From: Desmodus rotundus
Taxonomy: Eukaryota; Chordata; Mammalia; Chiroptera; Phyllostomidae
DNA length: 64,000 nt
Reading direction: 5' to 3'
Assembly: GCF_022682495.2 (NCBI RefSeq)
Contig: NC_071391.1
Location: 79,697,161-79,761,160 of the forward strand
Shown one piece after another: positions 55,831 to 64,000 of this stretch. A program made the translations under genes and the position numbers. Below the pieces are notes generated by a model that was given only the letters and a program-made list of their open reading frames with translations, searched no databases and was not told where the DNA came from. Every line of letters starts with the position of its first letter. Within the stretch, counting starts at the first letter, position 1.

Positions 55831-56188
55831 TCTGATTGGCTCCAGTGCAACCTTCCCTACAGTTCTGTGGAATAGGATTTGGAAGAAGGTGCTATGGCTT
55901 TAATTCTGGTTCATAATTACCCAGAAATTATAGCCATCTGGGGCCCAACTTAAAATGGAACAAGCTCTTATAAAAGATTCCTCACCTCTATTTGGGCCTA
56001 CCCTTGACTTCTGTCACCTTTGTCTAGTTAAGTCCCATATGGAGCCCAGCTTCTTGATATTTACACATGTCCTCAGGATAAGAGCAGTTTAGTGCTTTGT
56101 AGGTATTCATTTTTCTTCTCAGGTTTCCAATTTTCTCCCCACAGGATCTAGCAATCTTCACTTTAACACTTTTAAGATGATTTAGGAA

Positions 56189-56235
56189 TCTCTCTCTCTC
56201 TCTCTCTCACTCTCTCTCTGTATCTATATGTATAT
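56189..56235 (+). repeat. (TC)n microsatellite
   Basis: TC repeats interrupted once, followed by a TATCTATATGTATAT stretch. 56236-57435 is unassigned, without a gene. Confidence 0.92.
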
Positions 56236-57439
56236 TCACTATTGCCTTGTTTTCATCAGAATCATTGATATCAATAACTTATAACCAGAAACAGAATATA
56301 TTTACAATATGTTTTTAATGATTCATTTAACACTTTTGTTGTTTTATAGCAGAAGGTTTTTAGGAAAATTGAATGGGAGGATCCCCATAAGTATTTGCTA
56401 TAAATACTATTATTTAAATGTATAAATAACCTTCTTGGGGAACTGTGAGGAACTAGGTCTGGTTATCAGTTCACTCCTTTAGTGCTCTTTTTGGAAAAAT
56501 GTATGGGGATTTTAAGACTTCCTTCCATATTTTGGGCCTTTAGGCTAACACTAGGCTGCCCAGATCTCTGGTTAATATTAATATGATTAAGGTCATTTTT
56601 GTACTATATACAATTTATCTCCAAAGTGTAACAATAAAATGGATTGGGATGAAAATGAGCACAGTCAGACATGGTTTCAGGTGGATATTGAAAGGAATGC
56701 AACAAGGCAGCTTTCTCAATCCTGGGCTGAGCTGTCTTTTCATGGCCTTTTATCTGTACTTGGACTGTGCTCATCCAGGAGCTTACAAGCAGATTGTTCT
56801 TGACTTAACTCTCTGGCACTTGGGATACTTTGTGGATTAATTTAGGATTTAAAAAGCCTCTTTATGCTCAGTGTTTATTTTATATTTTATATTTACACAT
56901 TCATATATCTGTTATGTCATTGTGCTTGTTTGCTTTGTTTTGGAGGGTAAAGCTCTTGTAATTGAAGGTAACCAGTGGATGCTATTTTGGATGAAGCAGT
57001 AAATTCATCCCCAGTAGTGACTCATACAAAAAGACGTAACAGAGGATTACACATACAAAAAGACTTCTTAGATTTGATTCTGAAGCCTCTCTTGATAGAA
57101 CCTTATTTTGACTCTGTCGTTTGATTGAAAGTTCTAACAAATTTTTCAGCTTCTTGATCCTAAATTTTGTTTTTATTTCTACCTACTTAAATTTTCAAGG
57201 ACAAGAGAATGCTTCTGTGTGTGGATCCTCTTAAATTTGAAAATAGTTCAGATAGTAAGTTTCTGGAAGTTCCACTCTGGCTCATATCTCTGAGTCTTTG
57301 CCCATGCTTCTTTCTCTCTGAAATTCTTTTTCTCTCTGTTCTAATTCCCTATCTTTCACACTGCTCTGGGAAACTTTCTTTGACTTTCTAATCTGTGTAT
57401 ATGTGTACATGTTCATCCTTCTCAGCCTGTAGTTGTTCT

Positions 57440-57680
57440 ATATTGTAGCTAAAAGGTAAGAAGCTCAGGCTACAGAGCCACATTACCCAGATACAAACCT
57501 AGGCTCCATTAGGAACAGGCTGTGTAACTATGAACAAATTACTTAACCTCTCTGTGCCTCAGTGTCTTCTTCTATAAAACAAGTAAGTAATTTCTTAAAG
57601 ATTCAGTAAGATAGTATATATAGAGAACTTAATACAGTCTGGAACATAATAGTAACTTAGTAAATATATAAATTTATGAT
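57440..57680 (+). mobile_element. MIR SINE, well preserved
   Basis: Order: GGCTACAGAGCCACATTACC near 57468, TGTGTAACTATGAACAAATT near 57522, ACTTAACCTCTCTGTGCCTC near 57541, AAAGATTCAGTAAGATAG near 57597. It is the clearest MIR in the window. Confidence 0.88.
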
Positions 57681-57719
57681 ATTTTCAAGGCTCTTAGCTT
57701 TGTGATCATTGGCTAACTT

Positions 57720-57870
57720 CTATGATATCCTCACATCCCTATTCCCAGACTGAGATCTTTTTCAGGTCAGACATTGTCTTTCATTTCTGTCTTTTCAGCA
57801 CCTGGCATAGCGCCTGACCCATGGCAGATTCTCAGGGTGAATAGGACCAAAGAATGAATGAATACTTGGC
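57720..57870 (+). mobile_element. L2 3' end relic
   Basis: CTTTCATTTCTGTCTTTTCA near 57779, CACCTGGCATAGCGCCTGAC near 57801, then AATGAATGAAT. Confidence 0.7.
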
Positions 57871-58080
57871 TCCAGAGCTCTCAGGAGAGTTGCCAGATGG
57901 TTATGAATGTTGATGCTTTAGTACTTTATGAGTCTAAATTCCTGTTACATGTCTCCTTCAAAGGGTTCTTCCAGGGTGGACTTTTATATGGGACTTTACT
58001 GTCATTTGTGCCCAAAGAATTTGTGACTATCAATGATGGAGGTGTGTGGGTATATATCTGTTGTATGTGTGTGTAAGGTG

Positions 58081-58088
58081 GGGGGAGG

Positions 58089-58120
<32 letters not shown>
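58081..58120 (+). repeat. (GA)n microsatellite
   Basis: A G-rich start followed by about 13 GA units. 58121-58920 is unassigned; the open frame at 58494-58763 shows no family pattern. Confidence 0.92.
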
Positions 58121-58122
<2 letters not shown>

Positions 58123-58924
58123 GATGATAGTCAAACCTGCCCGTAGCAATTAGCTAAAAATTAGTAATGGCCAATAATGGCTAAGATTTCTTAGAGAAAT
58201 ATTCATCCATCTTTTCCGGTGCAAATCCATGAAGATATGGGTGCAAGTCAGTAGCAGACACAGTACATCTACTCCATTCTCTTCTACAGGTTATCCTTGT
58301 AGTCAACCTAAGACAGTCATTCAGCCCTGCTGTGAAGAAATAGACCCACAGGGTTTAGAGTGTGAGGCAGAAAAGATCCTCCCAAGGATGGCTTTATGAA
58401 GAAAGTCTGCCAGTACAGCAGATACTCTGGACACCCCTCTCTTCTTGCTGCAAAGAGCCATCCAAACACCAACAGCTTGAGAGTGTATAAGCTTTGAAAG
58501 AATTTGCAGAGCATGTTGAAGTCCACAAATGTTCACTTAAAGTGTCCATTGCTGTCCTCATTGATCAGAGTGATGACGACCTGTCGAGTGTGATGAGACA
58601 AAGCAGAGAGTCTCTGAGGAAGACTGGATGGAGAAACAGTTATCCTTGTCTATGCTGTCAGTGTGGCTGGAGCAAACCTTGTGAGGGTCTCAATGAACTC
58701 CCAAGCCCTAATGATTATCACCACCCTTTCTTTTCCTTTCATCATGCTTTATTTTTCTCATAGGCTTCTGAGTAGTTAGGAATTTTGAATCTGATGATGA
58801 CACTTTACTGAGGTCACACTGTGGCTGTTAAAGGTTTGTGCTCATAATATTTATTTTGCTGCATGTACTTGGCATTATCTCATTCCAGCAGCACCTTCAA
58901 GGAGCAGCAGCACCTCAAGGTTGA

Positions 58925-59125
58925 GAAAAGGCTGGGCTTGGAGTCACAGACCTTCTCCACCCTCTTTCTTCTTCTCACTCACTCAGAGCCTTTGGCAAAC
59001 CACTTAACCCTTTGGTTTCACATCTGCAGTGGGGATAGTGCTCTAACATTATCTGCCTGCTTTCCTTATGGGATTGTATAGAGGATAAGGCTTGGTAATT
59101 AAAGTACTTTTATTATTGTTATAAG
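58925..59125 (+). mobile_element. MIR SINE relic
   Basis: GGGCTTGGAGTCACAGACCT near 58933, CAAACCACTTAACCCTTTGG near 58995, CATCTGCAGTGGGGATAGT near 59021. 59126-60744 is unassigned apart from an old-repeat-like AT-rich part at about 60240-60490. Confidence 0.75.
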
Positions 59126-60749
59126 GCCCCCTTCTCCCTGGCTCCATTGACATGAATTGCTCTAATGTATTCTCTCCTTCCTAGGGAAAAAATGCTGCTT
59201 TAAGGATAGTGACAAAAGTGGTACTTCTAAGTGAATAGATCAAATTATAGGTTTTCTTTTCCCAGAAAATCCAAACACATTCCAAAAATTCACTGCATTT
59301 AGATCCCTTTTCATCTTCAAAGTCTTTCTTGATTAACCAAGAGGAACTAAAAAAAAGGTGCTATTGTTTGTTTTCATGTCTCTGCCCTTAAACATTCTGT
59401 CTGGAAAAAGAAGGTAGTTTTAGACTAATTCATGCATTTTGTTCAAACGCATTTCCTGGGATCATTTGTAGAAAAAGATATCAGCAACCCCAAAAGGGAG
59501 CATTTCTCAGACTAGAAGAATCTTGCACATGCCTGACATAATTAATTTTTTACAAATCTGAGTTCTACAGACTACTGGCCCCACTAGGACAAAGATTAGA
59601 CTCTATTAATCTTTAAACCATTTCACAATAAGGTATTAATGCTGGTTTATTAAATTAATAAATGAATTTACAGAAACATGGCTAGAAGAGTAAATTTGTT
59701 TTAAACCCTGTTGCTTTCTTCAAGTTCTCAAACATTCAGAAAATATTTCCTGAGCTTCTATAATGGGTTAACATTTAAGGGAAGAGAAAACACTTTTATG
59801 AGAATGTTTAATTATTGGGGAGAATGTGGCATGAATGAGCAGGGTATGTACTGCATTGTGGGTTTGCAGGAAGAGGGGTGCCTAATTCTTCCTGGGCAGG
59901 TGTGCAAATGGTCAAGGAGTATTCAAATGTGCAGTAGAATTTGCCAGCAGGCAGTCCAGAGAGAGAGAACAGCTTGGCCTGAGGACCAAAATCCTGAGGC
60001 ATCACCAGCCTCTTGCTGTTGTAGAATTCTGCAGTGACTCCTTTAGTGTGGCTCTAGCTGGCATTCTATGTGTTGTCACAGGGAGAAATTTCTAACTAAG
60101 GTACATCAGCAATGGTATAGTTGTATGATAAAACACAGTATTTCTTTGTAAAAAGTATGAAATAGTATGCAAGAAATACTGGTTTATTATACAAACTAGG
60201 AAAAAACCCTTACAGTATATATTAAAAGAATAAAATAATCACCTATGATATTTCATTCAGAGTTAATCATTGTTAACATTTTATAATTTCCTTCTTCTAT
60301 GAGTATTATTTTATCCAGCTGTGGTTAGATTATACATATAATTTTTATATTTTTCTTAGAATTTTTTAATGTCACTAAACCTTCTGTTAAAAATCATGTT
60401 TGAACGCTGCATAATATTTCAAAAATACTTGTGTATCTATATTGTTGAGAGCCAGATCTGTTTTTCTGGTGTTTTATTACTATGAATGTAATGGTGGCTA
60501 ATATCTGTTGCATTAATCTTTGTGTTTTATTTTTTACTTAAGGGAGAAAAGTAAATTCAACTAATGTGAAATTTACTGGCTTAATAATTGTTACAACTTA
60601 AAGCTCCTCCTATATAATGCAGTACAAAATAATTTTCAGTAATGTTAAACCTGACTATGTTCTGAAAACTGTATTTAATGCCTGTTGTACAGTAGCCTCA
60701 TCCACTGTAGAAGATTTTCTCAATTTAAAAATATCCCATTCTTCCCAGG

Positions 60750-60761
60750 CAAGATGGAGGC
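60750..60761 (+). promoter_or_regulatory. YY1-like site of HAL1-E
   Basis: CAAGATGGAGGC at the start of the element, as in HAL1-B. Confidence 0.6.
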
Positions 60762-61416
60762 ATAGGTAGATACACTTTGCCTCCTCATACAACCAAAAGA
60801 AGGACAACAACACATTTAAAAACAAAAAAATAACCAGAATTGCTAAAAAATTAAACTGTATGAAGTCCAACAACCAAGGAGTTAAAGAAGAAACATTCAT
60901 CCAGACCAGTGGGAGGGACAGAGAGGGGCAGCCTGGGCTGAGAGGACTCACAGCAAGGTGGCTGGAGGACCAGGCAAGGCGGGTCTGGTGGAGGGGGTGG
61001 TCCCACATTTGCATGCAGATAAATCTGGAGGCAATGGGGAGCAAGACACACCGCAAACCCAGGGTTCCAGCGCAAGAAAATAAAGCCTCAAATCCTCTGA
61101 CTATAAAAATCTGTGAGGGTTGTGATGGCAGGAGAAATTCCCAGCCTCACAGGAGATTTCATTGGAGAGACCCACATGATCCTAGAGCATACACAAGCCT
61201 ACCCACCCAGGAATTAGTATCAGAAGAGCCCAATTTGCTTGTGGGTAGCAGGAAAAGTGACTGAAACCCATCCAAGAGCGAAGCGAGTGGCATTGTTCCC
61301 TCTCAAACCTCTCTCCCACATAGAGTCCCACAACCCAGCAACGTGGGTTGCCCTACCCTGGTGAATGCCTAAGTGTCTACCCCTTACACTGTCATAGGTG
61401 TGCCAAGCAAAAAAAT

Positions 61417-62257
61417 ATGGCCCAAGTGAAAGAAAAGATCAAAGGTCCAGAAAAAATACAACTAAATGATGAAGAGATAGCTAACCTATCAGATGCACAG
61501 TTCAAAACACTGGTAATCAGGATACTCACAGAAATGGTTGAGTAAGGCTGCAAAATAGAGGAAGAAATGAAGGCTATGCAAAGTGAAATAAAGGAAAATG
61601 TACAGGGAACCAACAGTGAAGGGAAAGCAATCAGGACTCAAATCAATAATTTGGAGCAGAAGGAGGAAATAAAAATTCAATCAGAACAAAATGAAGAAAT
61701 AAGAATTCAAAAAAAATGAGAGGCTTAGAAACCTCCAGGACAAATTTAAATATTCCAACATCCAAATCATAGTGTTGCCAGAAGGAGAAGAGGAAAGGGC
61801 AAGAAATTGAAAACTTATTTGAAAACATAATTAAGTAGAACTTCCCCAATCTGGCAAAGAAAATAGACTTCCAGGAAGTCGAGGGAGCTCAGAGAGTCCC
61901 AAAGAAGCTGGACCCAAGGAGGAACACACCAAGGCACATCATAATTACATTACCCAAGATTAAAGGTAAAGAGAGAGAATCTTAAAAGCAGCAAGAGAAA
62001 AGGACACAGTTACCTATAAAGGAGTTCCCATAAGACTGTCAGCTGATTTCTCAAAAGAGACCTTACTGGCAAGAAGGGGCTGGAAAGAAGTATTCCAAGT
62101 CGTGAAAGGCAAGGACCCACATCCAAGATTGCTCTATCCAGCAAAGCTATCATTTAGAGTGGAAGGGCAGATAAAGTGCTTCCCAGAAAAGGCCAAGTTA
62201 AAGGAGTTCATCATCACCAAGCCCTTATTATACGAAATGTTAAAGGGACTTACCTAA
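61417..62257 (+). pseudogene. HAL1-E ORF1 relic
   Basis: The ancestral ATGGCCCAAGTG start is kept. The frame stops at TAA 61543-61545, after IANLSDAQFKTLVIRILTEM. Later blocks are readable only in pieces. The RRM, RHIIITLP and the C-terminal RLLYPAKLSFRVEGQIK equivalents lie between 61740 and 62240. The terminal TAA at 62255-62257 and the following AGAAAAAGAA match the other HAL1 copies. Confidence 0.86.
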
Positions 62258-62685
62258 GAAAAAGAATATCAAAAATATGAACAGTAAAATAACAACAAAC
62301 TCATGACTATCAACAACTGAACCTAAAAAAAACAAAAACAAAAACAAACTAAGAAAGCCACTAGAGCAGGAACAGAATCACAGAAATGGAGATCACATGG
62401 AGAGTTATCAGTGGGGTGGGGGAGGCAGGGGGAGAATGGGGGAAAGGTATATGGAATAAGAAGCATAAATTTTAGGTAGAAAATATACAAGGGAATGTTA
62501 AGAATAGTATGGGAAATGGAGAAGCTAAAGAACTTATATGTATGACCCATGGACATGAACTAAGGGTGGGGAATGCTGGTGGGAGGAGGGGTAGAGGGTG
62601 GAGGGGAATAAAGGGGAGAAAAAACAGGATTACTGTAATAGCATAATCAATAAAATACATTAAAAAATTAAAAAAATTAAAAAAA

Positions 62686-62810
62686 GAATCCTGAAACACC
62701 AATTCAAATGAAGGTATGCAGCCCATTGTTCATAGAAGCACAATTTACAATAGCCAAGTGTTGTAAGCAACCTAAGAGCCCATCAGTAAATGAGTGCATT
62801 AAAAACTATG
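62686..62810 (+). pseudogene. L1 ORF2 C-terminal scrap
   Basis: It matches L1 ORF2 from AATCCTGAAACACCAATTC to ATCAGTAAATGAGTGCATTA, the NPETP...FTIAK region also seen at 14885-15000. It lies between the HAL1-E tail and the L1-H 5' end. Confidence 0.8.
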
Positions 62811-62819
62811 GTAGCTTTT

Positions 62820-64000
62820 TGGAAGATGGCGGCAAGATAGGTGGGAGCAGAGTCCACTTTCCCTCGGTGCCAGTGAAACGCCTGGCTGATCTGAGGAACA
62901 GAGCGAACAGCCAACGGTATTCCAGCATATATGAAGATCAGAGACTGAAGACTGTAGAGGACATTGAAAGATCAGACCGTAAGAAGAGTGCTTAAGGACA
63001 ATAAGGACCCTGGGACCAGTGCAAGGACCAGGGCGGCTGAAGCCTCCGGCCAGGGTGCTGGGTCTGTTGCAGGATTCTTGGGAGAGAGCCAGGCTGGACT
63101 GTGTGAGAGGCCAGGAGCTTGTTTGGACCGGGGGAACTTGAATAGGAGGAATTTCTCTAAAAGAAAAAGAGAAAATAGAGGCACTCAGCAGATGTTTAGA
63201 GAATTCTCCACAGCAGCCGCGGCCTCTTGCGCCCCCACCCCCTCAGCCCCTGGACTGTGAACACCAGATAAGCAACCCCAGCACACACCTGAAGCCCAGT
63301 TGGTGCATACCCCAATCAATGGCCTGGCTGCCTGTGGGAAACCACGCCTAAAGCACCCGGGACTGAACACCTCCCACCTAGCCCCTGTGCACAGAGCCCT
63401 GCAGGGCCTACTCCTTCTCTAGGAGGAAGGCAGAACGACCAGCAGAGGGGAGCTGCAGGGATAGGGGAGACTGCAGTCCCCAGAAAGACTTGACTCAGTA
63501 GGGGGCTGAACTACCCTGAAGGAGCACCGAGAGCCCCTAGCATCTAGGACAGCAGAGAGCAAGAAGGTAGAGTGTGAGTTGCTCCTAAGTGGTGCACCTC
63601 AAGGACAGCACAACTGGTGAACTAAAGGCCTAGGGGGGAGCAGAAGGACCCTGAGGAACTGGACTGGAGGCTGGACAACAGTGAAGAGTGTGGCTCAGGA
63701 AGGGAGAAAAGTGAAACCAATCCCTCCACCCACCTCCTCCCATTTCACAGACAGGAAGAACAGCAGAACTGACCCGACCAGTTTAAAGCCAACAGAAGAC
63801 CCCCCCACCCCCAAATTCCTTCTTCCTTTCTGTCCTTCTTTCTTTTTTTATTCCTTCTTCCTTCTTTCCTTGCCACGTCCAGTTCCAGTATGGTCAACCA
63901 TGTTGTTTGACAAGGTCCAGACATGGGGGATATGTCTTCAAGGAAGCGTATCCTGGCCTGGAGGATGTGACATTACTTGGGATCTGTGTGTGATTTTGCT
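62820..64000 (+). mobile_element. L1 copy H, 5' region, cut by window end
   Basis: The start (GAAGATGGCGGCAAGATAGG) and the next 250 bp match the 5'UTR of copy F read on the minus strand (GGTGGGAG, GAACAG, GAACAGCCAA, GAAGAT, GTAGAGGACA). It is GC-rich, with a CT-rich tract at about 63815-63875. The match to F becomes unclear downstream; whether ORF1 and ORF2 follow lies outside the window. Confidence 0.8.
62823..62833 (+). promoter_or_regulatory. YY1-like site of L1-H
   Basis: AAGATGGCGGC, the best match in the window to the YY1 consensus, 4 bases from the element start. Confidence 0.7.

Larger units (their letters stand above)
60745..62685 (+). mobile_element. HAL1-E: ORF1-only half-L1, older copy
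   Basis: It has the same plan as B-D: 5'UTR (60745-61416), broken ORF1 (61417-62257), 3'UTR and an A-rich end with AATAAAATACATT near 62649. It is more diverged than C and D. The A-rich end is followed directly by an L1 ORF2 fragment, and no target duplication was found. Confidence 0.88.

Noticed and set aside
55519..55875. Phe/Ser/Leu-rich membrane-like protein
   Set aside because: A low-complexity pyrimidine tract produces such frames in all three phases.
58494..58763. Possible small gene of 89 codons
   Set aside because: No family pattern, no Kozak or splice support, ends in low-complexity Phe/His-rich sequence.
1..64000. LTR elements or endogenous retroviruses
   Set aside because: I found no paired LTRs, primer-binding site, gag, pol or env patterns; all RT motifs belong to LINEs.

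Overview
The window looks like intergenic or deep intronic DNA of a mammal, most likely a yangochiropteran bat. The main evidence is complete and half copies of tRNA-derived SINEs of the bat VES type (12221-12423, 15990-16210, 32335-32585, and the halves at 17498-17592 and 21697-21806). It also holds many L1 copies and the ancient MIR, L2, L3/CR1 and L1M relics shared by mammals. I recognise no host protein-coding gene, tRNA, rRNA, CRISPR array, LTR element or endogenous retrovirus. No Helitron was recognised, which argues only weakly against a vespertilionid. Family names for old repeats come from remembered consensus patterns, not from a search.

Layout: 1-497 old repeat. 498-7945 a nearly full-length decayed L1 (copy A) carrying a nested ORF1-only element (HAL1-B, 5479-7246). 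8060-11100 an ancient L1 on the minus strand, broken by a small inverted-repeat element, a younger L1 3' end and a HAL1 fragment. 11455-13723 an ancient L2 interrupted by a HAL1/SINE chimera. 13739-15010 a twin-primed L1. 15350-16210 MIR and VES. 17188-21818 a segment whose ends suggest a 4.1 kb inversion between two L1 tails; inside it an L2 carries a mariner relic. 22275-24194 HAL1-C. 24820-27530 ancient L1 cut by a second twin-primed L1. 29055-30798 HAL1-D. 31545-34600 L1 tail, MIRs, SINE, L1M and L2. 34745-41198 a full-length L1 on the minus strand (copy F) next to a third twin-primed L1 (41201-42405). 43105-45190 an L2 split by a 3'-truncated L1 (copy G). 45190-60740 mostly old or unassigned sequence with L2, L3/CR1, MIR and a hAT MITE. 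60745-62685 HAL1-E. 62686-64000 an L1 ORF2 scrap and the 5' region of another L1 (copy H), cut by the window end.

The most coherent biology is a family of half-L1 (HAL1-like) retrotransposons. Each full copy has an L1-type 5' region with a YY1-like site, one ORF1 (RNA-binding protein) and a distinct 3'UTR, but no ORF2. Four copies plus two fragments share the same ORF1-stop/3'UTR junction, so they are one family and not independent deletions. They would need reverse transcriptase and endonuclease from autonomous L1s. Copy B keeps an uninterrupted ORF1. One copy carries a likely 3' transduction, a fragment carries another, and a third fragment is fused to a VES SINE.
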